64,000 nt of DNA from Muricea muricata (taxonomy: Eukaryota; Cnidaria; Anthozoa; Malacalcyonacea; Plexauridae): the NCBI GenBank assembly GCA_963855995.1, contig OY979718.1:40607559-40671558 (forward strand). Reading direction: 5' to 3'. How positions within the stretch are numbered: the stretch's first letter is position 1; every line of letters begins with the position of its first letter. Of this stretch, positions 22,503 to 37,456 are shown piece after piece. The notes beneath the pieces are model-generated. The model searched no databases. It was not told where the DNA came from and was given only the letters and a program-made list of their open reading frames with translations. The translations under genes and the position numbers were made by a program.

Positions 22503-25500
22503 CTTTATTAAGATTGTACATTGTCGAGGAAGCGGTTTTGAGTTGTTATCAGCATTGCTGTGTTTGGCAGCTGTATGCCATGATTCTAGACTTTCTAGTG
22601 TTAGGCGACTACGGAAATTCCCTGTGTCAATGATTTTCGCGTTGCACGTTTTTCGATGTTTGAACCATTATTATGTTCCTTAACGTTTCTGATGTGTTCA
22701 GCCTTTCTTGTTTCCAGAGATCTGCCTGTTTCCCCTAAGTACAGGCAGATATTTTAAAAGAAGAAAAGCAAATGATCACGCATGGCAATAGTGCCTACCT
22801 GGTCGTAATTCAACCACAATTAGTGCAACAGCAAAGCATGACGTATATAAATATAAATCGGTGATACTATAGTACGACCGATTTGTATTTATATACGTCA
22901 TGCTTTGCTGTTGCACTGATTGTGGTTGAATTACGACCAGGTAGGCACTATTGCCATGCGCACATGCATCTATATATAGGCTGCTGTTATTAACGTGCTG
23001 TGTAAGTTTTATCATAAACATCAAAATATAATTTGCGTGGTCATTTATGCAATCAGCGAAACACGTTTCCATTTATTTAATACCTATCGTCTCTGTAGTG
23101 CTCCAGCAATAATGTTGTTCTTCGAAATTAGATTTAAATAGTGATCTGCTTTGTTCAATGATATATATATTGGACGCCTATAGCTAGGTCATTATATTTG
23201 GAAAAGTATGTTTGATCAGAATTTACAAGGTCTTCTCCGAGTATAAGAGAAGGCTGATTTCAACACACATTTATTTTTCAAATGTTTTATTACTGACAAA
23301 AACATAGGCTTTTAAAATTCGTAGCACCAGAAACCTACTATATGCTCAAGTTTTGACCTTACCCATTTTTGTTATTTGTGATATTGCAAAAGACTCAATT
23401 GGATTTATTTAGAAATAAATTTGTACATAATTTAAAAACGTAATTACACTCAAAAGCAACTTCAAGGTCTTCCTCGACAGAGTATGATTAAATATTATTC
23501 GATGAAATGCGAACAAAAGCTCGCGAATGGCTTCGAATAACTTTGATTTAATCTAGCGTGTATATCTATAATAATTCTTAACCCAGTCAAAGTGGTAACT
23601 AACATAGAAAGTGGTAACTAACATAGTCCAGTGGTAAAGACCATGTGTATCCCTTCAGAGTCAATCACTGAGTCCGGGAGCAATACCTACCTTTGATAAA
23701 AATCGTTCTGGATTTCGTCAGTTTCAAGAATTAAGCATAGGCTAGAAGAACGTATAGACAACTTCAACCAACTTGCCGAAGCCGCATAACCAACGTAATG
23801 CAGTGGTCAAATACAAAGTACCCTACAAAAGTGGGTAGGATCAATTCCTGCCCTTGCCATGCATTAAATAGTTTTCGTCTTGTGTAAGAATTAATAACCC
23901 TTTCCAAAGTATCTTTTCGTCTATTTTGCAAATTTTTTTAGAAAAAAATTCGTCACAATTTGACAATTACTTCTTTTCATCATACAGTCTGATAAAGAAA
24001 AATTTTTATTTCCTTGTTAACCGCACTCGCAAAATTTTTGGTAAATGGAGAAAATAAAAGTTCTAAAAAACCATCGAAAAAAATTGAGCAGAAAACCGTG
24101 CTCAAAATGCTATAGTTTTTCTTAACGGTGGGAGCCATCTTTTTTGGCGAAAAAACCCCAGATAAATAATTGAAAAGAATTACGCTCTACCACTTACATT
24201 AGGGCTATTGAAAAGCGTCATAAGAGATTGTACGCCGGCCAGCGTAATCAATTTAAATTAAAAGGTTCCAAAAGGTGTCAGGAATTCTGCTACCTTCGAA
24301 GGATTAGCCTTGGAAATGTATAACGATGGTAAAAAGGACCGGGGTATTGTAATAAAAGTTTGCACACGGATGGCGCGCACGGGTGGCTTCGCACAATTGG
24401 CCTCGACAACCCACCAAATGCCGTTGCCTTTCGACAACGACATCGAATTGACTGCCTCAACCGTCTTGTATCACAACTCCACCACCTCTGGTTCGAAATA
24501 TAGGGGAGGGTAGAAGCGGCCCCCAGACCGTAAGTGCTAAAACCCTGTATCTTCGAATCAGACCATCAAGATATAGTATCACCGATTTGTATATATATAC
24601 CTCATGCTCTGCTGTTGCAGTGATTGTGGTTGAATTACGACCGGGTAGACACTATTGCCATGCGCACATGCATCTATATATAGGCTGCTGTTATTAACGT
24701 GCTGTATAAGTTTTATCATATCAAAATATAATTTGCGTGGTCATTTATGCAATCAGCGAAAAACATTTCCATTTATTTAACACTTATCGTGTCTGTAGTG
24801 CCTCAGCAATAAAATTGTTCTTCGACATTGAGATTTAAATAGTGATCTGTTTAGTTCAATGATATATATTGAACGTCATATAGCTGGGTCATTAAATTTG
24901 GAAATGTATGTTTGATCAGAATTTACATGGTCTTCTCCGAGTATAAGAGAAGGCTGATTTCAACACACATTTATCTTTCAAATGTTCTACTTACAAAAAT
25001 ATGGGATTTTAAAATTCGTAGCACCAGAAACCTACTGTATGCTCAAGTTGTGATCTTACCCATTTTTGTTATTGTGATATTGCAAAAGACTCAATTGGAT
25101 TTATTTAGAAATAAATTTGTGCATATAAATGTAATTACACTCAAAAGCAACTTCAAGGTCTTCCTCGACAGAGTATGATTAAATATTATTCGATGAAATG
25201 CGAACAAAAGCTCGCGAATGGCTTCGAATAACTTTGATTTAATCTAGCGTGTATATTTATAATAATTCTTACCCCAGACAAAAACCTATGGGGTTTGTGA
25301 CAAGGGCAATTAGGTTTGACCAAAAACTCGTTGACTTGAGACATTTTGCATTGGCCACTAGACTATGTATGTTTGCTATCACGCGCTTGCCACTTAAATT
25401 GTTTAAGCGGGCTTTTCTCTAGCCTATAATTAATTCTAAAACAAGAAAAGAATTCAGAGCAAGGGAATTATCGTTCAGCTGCGTTGTTTATTTACCGCCA

Positions 25501-25817
25501 CATTGCCTTACCACCAGACCGCGAGGGCTATTACACTCGCCCTATTTTACCCGTTTTTCACTGAATGAGCTTTAAGAAACGGTTAAACAATATAAACCAC
25601 TAAAAATCGTAGATGTGTCAATTAGACATAAATGAAAAGGGTGAGACGTTCTCTGACTAAAATATATTTATTTGTTTACGAGCTTTCGGCCACCAGTCTG
25701 TAGCCTTCAACGGGTATATTTATAATGATTGCAGTAAACTGTGAAAGTGTGAAATGAAGCTAGATATGACGTGTATACATGTCCACTGTGAAATACGATA
25801 AGGTGATACTATGTTTT
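22503..25817. repeat. Array unit 7 (3315 bp)
   Basis: Standard unit. Penelope fragment 22604-22753, palindrome 22779-22960. Carries AATATAAATCGG in the left palindrome arm (shared with unit 12), CAAAGTACCC in C (shared with units 10 and 14), and TTAACACTT in B. Confidence 0.94.
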
Positions 25818-28800
25818 CTTTATTAAGATTGTACATTGTCGAGGAAGCGGTTTTGAGTTGTTATCAGCATTGCTGTGTTTGGCAGCTGTATGCCATGATT
25901 CTAGACTTTCTAGTGTTAGGCGACTACGGAAATTCCCTGTGTCAATGATTTTCGCGTTGCACGTTTTTCGATGTTTGAACCATTATTATGTTCCTTAACG
26001 TTTCTGATGTGTTCAGCCTTTCTTGTTTCCAGAGATCTGCCTGTTTCCCCTAAGTACAGGCAGATATTTTAAAAGAAGAAAAGCAAATGATCACGCATGG
26101 CAATAGTGCCTACCTGGTCGTAATTCAACCACAATTAGTGCAACAGCAAAGCATGACGTATATAAATACAAATCGGTGATACTATAGTACGACCGATTTG
26201 TATTTATATACGTCATGCTTTGCTGTTGCACTGATTGTGGTTGAATTACGACCAGGTAGGCACTATTGCCATGCGCACATGCATCTATATATAGGCTGCT
26301 GTTATTAACGTGCTGTGTAAGTTTTATCATAAACATCAAAATATAATTTGCGTGGTCATTTATGCAATCAGCGAAACACATTTCCATTTATTTAATACCT
26401 ATCGTCTCTGTAGTGCTCCAGCAATAATGTTGTTCTTCGAAATTAGATTTAAATAGTGATCTGCTTTGTTCAATGATATATATATTGGACGCCTATAGCT
26501 AGGTCATTATATTTGGAAAAGTATGTTTGATCAGAATTTACAAGGTCTTCTCCGAGTATAAGAGAAGGCTGATTTCAACACACATTTATTTTTCAAATGT
26601 TTTATTACTCACAAAAACATAGGCTTTTAAAATTCGTAGCACCAGAAACCTACTATATGCTCAAGTTTTGACCTTACCCATTTTTGTTATTTGTGATATT
26701 GCAAAAGACTCAATTGGATTTATTTAGAAATAAATTTGTACATAATTTAAAAACGTAATTACACTCAAAAGCAACTTCAAGGTCTTCCTCGACAGAGTAT
26801 GATTAAATATTATTCGATGAAATGCGAACAAAAGCTCGCGAATGGCTTCGAATAACTTTGATTTAATCTAGCGTGTATATCTATAATAATTCTTAACCCA
26901 GTCAAAGTGGTAACTAACATAGAAAGTGGTAACTAACATAGTCCAGTGGTAAAGACCATGTGTATCCCTTCAGAGTCAATCACTGAGTCCGGGAGCAATA
27001 CCTACCTTTGATAAAAATCGTTCTGGATTTCGTCAGTTTCAAGAATTAAGCATAGGCTAGAAGAACGTATAGACAACTTCAACCAACTTGCCGAAGCCGC
27101 ATAACCAACGTAATGCAGTGGTCAAATACAAATTACCCTACAAAAGTGGGTAGGATCAATTCCTGCTCTTGCCATGCATTAAATAGTTTTCGTCTTGTGT
27201 AAGAATTAATAACCCTCTCCAAAGTATCTTTTCGTCTATTTTGCAAATTTTTTTAGAAAAAAAATTCGTCACAATTTGACAATTACTTCTTTTCATCATA
27301 CAGTCTGATAAAGAAAAATTTTTATTTCCTTGTTAACCGCACTGGCAAAATTTTTGGTAAATGGAGAAAATAAAAGTTCTAAAAAACCATCGAAAAAAAT
27401 TGAGAAGAAAACCGTGCTCAAAATGCTATAGTTTTTCTTAACGGTGGGAGCTATCTTTTTTGGCGAAAAAACCCCAGATAAATAATTGAAAAGAATTACG
27501 CTCTACCACTTACATTAGGGCTATTGAAAAGCGTCATAAGAGATTGTACGCCGGCCAGCGTAATCAATTTAAATTAAAAGGTTCCAAAAGGTGTCAGGAA
27601 TTCTGCTACCTTCGAAGGATTAGCCTTGGAAATGTATAACGATGGTAAAAAGGACCGGGGTATTGTAATAAAAGTTTGCACACGGATGGCGCGCACGGGT
27701 GGCTTCGCACAATTGGCCTCGACAACCCACCAAATGCCGTTGCCTTTCGACAACGACATCGAATTGACTGCCTCAACCGTCTTGTGTCACAACTCCACCA
27801 CCTCTGGTTCGAAATATAGGGGAGGGTAGAAGCGGCCCCCAGACCGTAAGTGCTAAAACCCTGTATCTTCGAATCAGACCATCAAGATATAGTATCACCG
27901 ATTTGTATATATATACCTCATGCTCTGCTGTTGCAGTGATTGTGGTTGAATTACGACCGGGTAGACACTATTGCCATGCGCACATGCATCTATATATAGG
28001 CTGCTGTTATTAACGTGCTGTATAAGTTTTATCATATCAAAATATAATTTGCGTGGTCATTTATGCAATCAGCGAAAAACATTTCCATTTATTTAACACT
28101 TATCGTGTCTGTAGTGCCTCAGCAATAAAATTGTTCTTCGACATTGAGATTTAAATAGTGATCTGTTTAGTTCAATGATATATATTGAACGTCATATAGC
28201 TGGGTCATTAAATTTGGAAATGTATGTTTGATCAGAATTTACATGGTCTTCTCCGAGTATAAGAGAAGGCTGATTTCAACACACATTTATCTTTCAAATG
28301 TTCTACTTACAAAAATATGGGATTTTAAAATTCGTAGCACCAGAAACCTACTGTATGCTCAAGTTGTGATCTTACCCATTTTTGTTATTGTGATATTGCA
28401 AAAGACTCAATTGGATTTATTTAGAAATAAATTTGTGCATATAAATGTAATTACACTCAAAAGCAACTTCAAGGTCTTCCTCGACAGAGTATGATTAAAT
28501 ATTATTCGATGAAATGCGAACAAAAGCTCGCGAATGGCTTCGAATAACTTTGATTTAATCTAGCGTGTATATCTATAATAATTCTTAACCCAGTCAAAGT
28601 GGTAACTAACATAGAAAGTGGTAACTAACATAGTCCAGTGGTAAAGACCATGTGTATCCCTTCAGAGTCAATCACTGAGTCCGGGAGCAATACCTACCTT
28701 TGATAAAAATCGTTCTGGATTTCGTCAGTTTCAAGAATTAAGCATAGGCTAGAAGAACGTATAGACAACTTCAACCAACTTGCCGAAGCCGCATAACCAA

Positions 28801-30825
28801 CGTAATGCAGTGGTCAAATACAAATTACCCTACAAAAGTGGGTAGGATCAATTCCTGCCCTTGCCATGCATTAAATAGTTTTCGTCTTGTGTAAGAATTA
28901 ATAACCCTTTCCAAAGTATCTTTTCGTCTATTTTGCAAATTTTTTTAGAAAAAAATTCGTCACAATTTGACAATTACTTCTTTTCATCATACAGTCTGAT
29001 AAAGAAAAATTTTTATTTCCTTGTTAACCGCACTGGCAAAATTTTTGGTAAATGGAGAAAATAAAAGTTCTAAAAAACCATCGAAAAAAATTGAGCAGAA
29101 AACCGTGCTCAAAATGCTATAGTTTTTCTTAACGGTGGGAGCCATCTTTTTTGGCGAAAAAACCCCAGATAAATAATTGAAAAGAATTACGCTCTACCAC
29201 TTACATTAGGGCTATTGAAAAGCGTCATAAGAGATTGTACGCCGGCCAGCGTAATCAATTTAAATTAAAAGGTTCCAAAAGGTGTCAGGAATTCTGCTAC
29301 CTTCGAAGGATTAGCCTTGGAAATGTATAACGATGGTAAAAAGGACCGGGGTATTGTAATAAAAGTTTGCACACGGATGGCGCGCACGGGTGGCTTCGCA
29401 CAATTGGCCTCGACAACCCACCAAATGCCGTTGCCTTTCGACAACGACATCGCATTGACTGCCTCAACCGTCTTGTATCACAACTCCACCACCTCTGGTT
29501 CGAAATATAGGGGAGGGTAGAAGCGGCCCCCAGACCGTAAGTGCTAAAACCCTGTATCTTCGAAACAGACCATCAAGATATAGTATCACCGATTTGTATA
29601 TATATACCTCATGCTCTGCTGTTGCAGTGATTGTGGTTGAATTACGACCGGGTAGACACTATTGCCATGCGCACATGCATCTATATATAGGCTGCTGTTA
29701 TTAACGTGCTGTATAAGTTTTATCATATCAAAATATAATTTGCGTGGTCATTTATGCAATCAGCGAAAAACATTTCCATTTATTTAATACTTATCGTGTC
29801 TGTAGTGCCTCAGCAATAAAATTGTTCTTCGACATTGAGATTTAAATAGTGATCTGTTTAGTTCAATGATATATATTGAACGTCATATAGCTGGGTCATT
29901 AAATTTGGAAATGTATGTTTGATCAGAATTTACATGGTCTTCTCCGAGTATAAGAGAAGGCTGATTTCAACACACATTTATCTTTCAAATGTTCTACTTA
30001 CAAAAATATGGGATTTTAAAATTCGTAGCACCAGAAACCTACTGTATGCTCAAGTTGTGATCTTACCCATTTTTGTTATTGTGATATTGCAAAAGACTCA
30101 ATTGGATTTATTTAGAAATAAATTTGTGCATATAAATGTAATTACACTCAAAAGCAACTTCAAGGTCTTCCTCGACAGAGTATGGATTAAATATTATTCG
30201 ATGAAATGCGAACAAAAGCTCGCGAATGGCTTCGAATAACTTTGATTTAATCTAGCGTGTATATTTATAATAATTCTTACCCCAGACAAAAACCTATGGG
30301 GTTTGTGACAAGGGCAATTAGGTTTGACCAAAAACTCGTTGACTTGAGACATTTTGCATTGGCCACTAGACTATGTATGTTTGCTATCACGCGCTTGCCA
30401 CTTAAATTGTTTAAGCGGGCTTTTCTCTAGCCTATAATTAATTCTAAAACAAGAAAAGAATTCAGAGCAAGGGAATTATCGTTCAGCTGCGTTGTTTATT
30501 TACCGCCACATTGCCTTACCACCAGACCGCGAGGGCTATTACACTCGCCCTATTTTACCCGTTTTTCACTGAATGAGCTTTAAGAAACGGTTAAACAATA
30601 TAAACCACTAAAAATCGTAGATGTGTCAATTAGACATAAATGAAAAGGGTGAGACGTTCTCTGACTAAAATATATTTATTTGTTTACGAGCTTTCGGCCA
30701 CCAGTCTGTAGCCTTCAACGGGTATATTTATAATGATTGCAGTAAACTGTGAAAGTGTGAAATGAAGCTAGATATGACGTGTATACATGTGCACTGTGAA
30801 ATACGATAAGGTGATACTATGTTTT
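25818..30825. repeat. Array unit 8 (5008 bp, D-A-C-B-C-B)
   Basis: Long unit. The first B starts near 27886 and the second near 29577, with a B-to-C junction at about 28565-28572. The first C has several private changes, including CTGCTCTTG near 27166 and CCCTCTCC near 27214. Penelope fragment 25919-26068, palindrome 26094-26275. The first B has TTAACACTT and TATGATT. The second has TTAATACTT and TATGGATT, as in the other long units. Confidence 0.94.
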
Positions 30826-33800
30826 CTTTATTAAGATTGTACATTGTCGAGGAAGCGGTTTTGAGTTGTTATCAGCATTGCTGTGTTTGGCAGCTGTATG
30901 CCATGATTCTAGACTTTCTAGTGTTAGGCGACTACGGAAATTCCCTGTGTCAATGATTTTCGCGTTGCACGTTTTTCGATGTTTGAACCATTATTATGTT
31001 CCTTAACGTTTCTGATGTGTTCAGCCTTTCTTGTTTCCAGAGATCTGCCTGTTTCCCCTAAGTACAGGCAGATATTTTAAAAGAAGAAAAGCAAATGATC
31101 ACGCATGGCAATAGTGCCTACCTGGTCCTAATTCAACCACAATTAGTGCAACAGCAAAGCATGACGTATATAAATACAAATCGGTGATACTATAGTACGA
31201 CCGATTTGTATTTATATACGTCATGCTTTGCTGTTGCACTGATTGTGGTTGAATTACGACCAGGTAGGCACTATTGCCATGCGCACATGCATCTATATAT
31301 AGGCTGCTGTTATTAACGTGCTGTGTAAGTTTTATCATAAACATCAAAATATAATTTGCGTGGTCATTTATGCAATCAGCGAAACACGTTTCCATTTATT
31401 TAATACCTATCGTCTCTGTAGTGCTCCAGCAATAATGTTGTTCTTCGAAATTAGATTTAAATAGTGATCTGCTTTGTTCAATGATATATATATTGGACGC
31501 CTATAGCTAGGTCATTATATTTGGAAAAGTATGTTTGATCAGAATTTACAAGGTCTTCTCCGAGTATAAGAGAAGGCTGATTTCAACACACATTTATTTT
31601 TCAAATGTTTTATTACTCACAAAAACATAGGCTTTTAAAATTCGTAGCACCAGAAACCTACTATATGCTCAAGTTTTGACCTTACCCATTTTTGTTATTT
31701 GTGATATTGCAAAAGACTCAATTGGATTTATTTAGAAATAAATTTGTACATAATTTAAAAACGTAATTACACTCAAAAGCAACTTCAAGGTCTTCCTCGA
31801 CAGAGTATGATTAAATATTACTCGATGAAATGCGAACAAAAGCTCGCGAATGGCTTCGAATAACTTTGATTTAATCTAGCGTGTATATCTATAATAATTC
31901 TTAACCCAGTCAAAGTGGTAACTAACATAGAAAGTGGTAACTAACATAGTCCAGTGGTAAAGACCATGTGTATCCCTTCAGAGTCAATCACTGAGTCCGG
32001 GAGCAATACCTACCTTTGATAAAAATCGTTCTGGATTTCGTCAGTTTCAAGAATTAAGCATAGGCTAGAAGAACGTATAGACAACTTCAACCAACTTGCC
32101 GAAGCCGCATAACCAACGTAATGCAGTGGTCAAATACAAATTACCCTACAAAAGTGGGTAGGATCAATTCCTGCCCTTGCCATGCATTAAATAGTTTTCG
32201 TCTTGTGTAAGAATTAATAACCCTTTCCAAAGTATCTTTTCGTCTATTTTGCAAATTTTTTTAGAAAAAAATTCGTCACAATTTGACAATTACTTCTTTT
32301 CATCATACAGTCTGATAAAGAAAAATTTTTATTTCCTTGTTAACCGCACTGGCAAAATTTTTGGTAAATGGAGAAAATAAAAGTTCTAAAAAACCATCGA
32401 AAAAAATTGAGCAGAAACCCTTGCTCAAAATGCTATAGTTTTTCTTAACGGTGGGAGCCATCTTTTTTGGCGAAAAAACCCCAGATAAATAATTGAAAAG
32501 AATTACGCTCTACCACTTACATTAGGGCTATTGAAAAGCGTCATAAGAGATTGTACGCCGGCCAGCGTAATCAATTTAAATTAAAAGGTTCCAAAAGGTG
32601 TGAGGAATTCTGCTACCTTCGAAGGATTAGCCTTGGAAATGTATAACGATGGTAAAAAGGACCGGGGTATTGTAATAAAAGTTTGCACACGGATGGCGCG
32701 CACGGGTGGCTTCGCACAATTGGCCTCGACAACCCACCAAATGCCGTTGCCTTTCGACAACGACATCGAATTGACTGCCTCAACCGTCTTGTATCACAAC
32801 TCCACCACCTCTGGTTCGAAATATAGGGGAGGGTAGAAGCGGCCCCCAGACCGTAAGTGCTAAAACCCCGTATCTTCGAAACAGACCATCAAGATATAGT
32901 ATCACCGATTTGTATATATATACCTCATGCTCTGCTGTTGCAGTGATTGTGGTTGAATTACGACCGGGTAGACACTATTGCCATGCGCACATGCATCTAT
33001 ATATAGGCTGCTGTTATTAACGTGCTGTATAAGTTTTATCATATCAAAATATAATTTGCGTGGTCATTTATGCAATCAGCGAAAAACATTTCCATTTATT
33101 TAATACTTATCGTGTCTGTAGTGCCTCAGCAATAAAATTGTTCTTCGACATTGAGATTTAAATAGTGATCTGTTTAGTTCAATGATATATATTGAACGTC
33201 ATATAGCTGGGTCATTAAATTTGGAAATGTATGTTTGATCAGAATTTACATGGTCTTCTCCGAGTATAAGAGAAGGCTGATTTCAACACACATTTATCTT
33301 TCAAATGTTCTACTTACAAAAATATGGGATTTTAAAATTCGTAGCACCAGAAACCTACTGTATGCTCAAGTTGTGATCTTACCCATTTTTGTTATTGTGA
33401 TATTGCAAAAGACTCAATTGGATTTATTTAGAAATAAATTTGTGCATATAAATATAATTACACTCAAAAGCAACTTCAAGGTCTTCCTCGACAGAGTATG
33501 GATTAAATATTATTCGATGAAATGCGAACAAAAGCTCGCGAATGGCTTCGAATAACTTTGATTTAATCTAGCGTGTATATTTATAATAATTCTTACCCCA
33601 GACAAAAACCTATGGGGTTTGTGACAAGGGCAATTAGGTTTGACCAAAAACTCGTTGACTTGAGACATTTTGCATTGGCCACTAGACTATGTATGTTTGC
33701 TATCACGCGCTTGCCACTTAAATTGTTTAAGCGGGCTTTTCTCTAGCCTATAATTAATTCTAAAACAAGAAAAGAATTCAGAGCAAGGGAATTATCGTTC

Positions 33801-34141
33801 AGCTGCGTTGTTTATTTACCACCACATTGCCTTACCACCAGACCGCGAGGGCTATTACACTCGCCCTATTTTACCCGTTTTTCACTGAATGAGCTTTAAG
33901 AAACGGTTAAACAATATAAACCACTAAAAATCGTAGATGTGTCAATTAGACATAAATGAAAAGGGTGAGACGTTCTCTGACTAAAATATATTTATTTGTT
34001 TACGAGCTTTCGGCCACCAGTCTGTAGCCTTCAACGGGTATATTTATAATGATTGCAGTAAACTGTGAAAGTGTGAAATGAAGCTAGATATGACGTGTAT
34101 ACATGTGCACTGTGAAATACGATAAGGTGATACTATGTTTT
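30826..34141. repeat. Array unit 9 (3316 bp)
   Basis: Standard unit. Penelope fragment 30927-31076, palindrome 31102-31283. Carries a rare set: ATTACTCG near 31817, AACCCTTGC near 32417, GTGTGAGG near 32599, CCCCGTATC near 32866, AATATAATT near 33450 and TACCACCAC near 33818. The same set occurs in unit 13. Confidence 0.94.
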
Positions 34142-37100
34142 CTTTATTAAGATTGTACATTGTCGAGGAAGCGGTTTTGAGTTGTTATCAGCATTGCTGT
34201 GTTTGGCAGCTGTATGCCATGATTCTAGACTTTCTAGTGTTAGGCGACTACGGAAATTCCCTGTGTCAATGATTTTCGCGTTGCACGTTTTTCGATGTTT
34301 GAACCATTATTATGTTCCTTAACGTTTCTGATGTGTTCAGCCTTTCTTGTTTCCAGAGATCTGCCTGTTTCCCCTAAGTACAGGCAGATATTTTAAAAGA
34401 AGAAAAGCAAATGATCACGCATGGCAATAGTGCCTACCTGGTCCTAATTCAACCACAATTAGTGCAACAGCAAAGCATGACGTATATAAATACAAATCGG
34501 TGATACTATAGTACGACCGATTTGTATTTATATACGTCATGCTTTGCTGTTGCACTGATTGTGGTTGAATTACGACCAGGTAGGCACTATTGCCATGCGC
34601 ACATGCATCTATATATAGGCTGCTGTTATTAACGTGCTGTGTAAGTTTTATCATAAACATCAAAATATAATTTGCGTGGTCATTTATGCAATCAGCGAAA
34701 CACGTTTCCATTTATTTAATACCTATCGTCTCTGTAGTGCTCCAGCAATAATGTTGTTCTTCGAAATTAGATTTAAATAGTGATCTGCTTTGTTCAATGA
34801 TATATATATTGGACGCCTATAGCTAGGTCATTATATTTGGAAAAGTATGTTTGATCAGAATTTACAAGGTCTTCTCCGAGTATAAGAGAAGGCTGATTTC
34901 AACACACATTTATTTTTCAAATGTTTTATTACTCACAAAAACATAGGCTTTTAAAATTCGTAGCACCAGAAACCTACTATATGCTCAAGTTTTGACCTTA
35001 CCCATTTTTGTTATTTGTGATATTGCAAAAGACTCAATTGGATTTATTTAGAAATAAATTTGTACATAATTTAAAAACGTAATTACACTCAAAAGCAACT
35101 TCAAGGTCTTCCTCGACAGAGTATGATTAAATATTATTCGATGAAATGCGAACAAAAGCTCGCGAATGGCTTCGAATAACTTTGATTTAATCTAGCGTGT
35201 ATATCTATAATAATTCTTAACCCAGTCAAAGTGGTAACTAACATAGAAAGTGGTAACTAACATAGTCCAGTGGTAAAGACCATGTGTATCCCTTCAGAGT
35301 CAATCACTGAGTCCGGGAGCAATACCTACCTTTGATAAAAATCGTTCTGGATTTCGTCAGTTTCAAGAATTAAGCATAGGCTAGAAGAACGTATAGACAA
35401 CTTCAACCAACTTGCCGAAGCCGCATAACCAACGTAATGCAGTGGTCAAATACAAAGTACCCTACAAAAGTGGGTAGGATCAATTCCTGCCCTTGCCATG
35501 CATTAAATAGTTTTCGTCTTGTGTAAGAATTAATAACCCTTTCCAAAGTATCTTTTCGTCTATTTTGCAAATTTTTTTAGAAAAAAATTCGTCACAATTT
35601 GACAATTACTTCTTTTCATCATACAGTCTGATAAAGAAAAATTTTTATTTCCTTGTTAACCGCACTGGCAAAATTTTTGGTAAATGGAGAAAATAAAAGT
35701 TCTAAAAAACCATCGAAAAAAATTGAGCAGAAAACCGTGCTCAAAATGCTATAGTTTTTCTTAACGGTGGGAGCCATCTTTTTTGGCGAAAAAACCCCAG
35801 ATAAATAATTGAAAAGAATTACGCTCTACCACTTACATTAGGGCTATTGAAAAGCGTCATAAGAGATTGTACGCCGGCCAGCGTAATCAATTTAAATTAA
35901 AAGGTTCCAAAAGGTGTCAGGAATTCTGCTACCTTCGAAGGATTAGCCTTGGAAATGTATAACGATGGTAAAAAGGACCGGGGTATTGTAATAAAAGTTT
36001 GCACACGGATGGCGCGCACGGGTGGCTTCGCACAATTGGCCTCGACAACCCACCAAATGCCGTTGCCTTTCGACAACGACATCGAATTGACTGCCTCAAC
36101 CGTCTTGTATCACAACTCCACCACCTCTGGTTCGAAATATAGGGGAGGGTAGAAGCGGCCCCCAGACCGTAAGTGCTAAAACCCTGTATCTTCGAATCAG
36201 ACCATCAAGATATAGTATCACCGATTTGTATATATATACCTCATGCTCTGCTGTTGCAGTGATTGTGGTTGAATTACGACCGGGTAGACACTATTGCCAT
36301 GCGCACATGCATCTATATATAGGCTGCTGTTATTAACGTGCTGTATAAGTTTTATCATATCAAAATATAATTTGCGTGGTCATTTATGCAATCAGCGAAA
36401 AACATTTCCATTTATTTAACACTTATCGTGTCTGTAGTGCCTCAGCAATAAAATTGTTCTTCGACATTGAGATTTAAATAGTGATCTGTTTAGTTCAATG
36501 ATATATATTGAACGTCATATAGCTGGGTCATTAAATTTGGAAATGTATGTTTGATCAGAATTTACATGGTCTTCTCCGAGTATAAGAGAAGGCTGATTTC
36601 AACACACATTTATCTTTCAAATGTTCTACTTACAAAAATATGGGATTTTAAAATTCGTAGCACCAGAAACCTACTGTATGCTCAAGTTGTGATCTTACCC
36701 ATTTTTGTTATTGTGATATTGCAAAAGACTCAATTGGATTTATTTAGAAATAAATTTGTGCATATAAATGTAATTACACTCAAAAGCAACTTCAAGGTCT
36801 TCCTCGACAGAGTATGATTAAATATTATTCGATGAAATGCGAACAAAAGCTCGCGAATGGCTTCGAATAACTTTGATTTAATCTAGCGTGTATATTTATA
36901 ATAATTCTTACCCCAGACAAAAACCTATGGGGTTTGTGACAAGGGCAATTAGGTTTGACCAAAAACTCGTTGACTTGAGACATTTTGCATTGGCCACTAG
37001 ACTATGTATGTTTGCTATCACGCGCTTGCCACTTAAATTGTTTAAGCGGGCTTTTCTCTAGCCTATAATTAATTCTAAAACAAGAAAAGAATTCAGAGCA

Positions 37101-37456
37101 AGGGAATTATCGTTCAGCTGCGTTGTTTATTTACCGCCACATTGCCTTACCACCAGACCGCGAGGGCTATTACACTCGCCCTATTTTACCCGTTTTTCAC
37201 TGAATGAGCTTTAAGAAACGGTTAAACAATATAAACCACTAAAAATCGTAGATGTGTCAATTAGACATAAATGAAAAGGGTGAGACGTTCTCTGACTAAA
37301 ATATATTTATTTGTTTACGAGCTTTCGGCCACCAGTCTGTAGCCTTCAACGGGTATATTTATAATGATTGCAGTAAACTGTGAAAGTGTGAAATGAAGCT
37401 AGATATGACGTGTATACATGTGCACTGTGAAATACGATAAGGTGATACTATGTTTT
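34142..37456. repeat. Array unit 10 (3315 bp)
   Basis: Standard unit. Penelope fragment 34243-34392, palindrome 34418-34599. Has CAAAGTACCC in C and TTAACACTT in B, matching the first part of unit 14 at an offset of 14,953 bp. Confidence 0.94.
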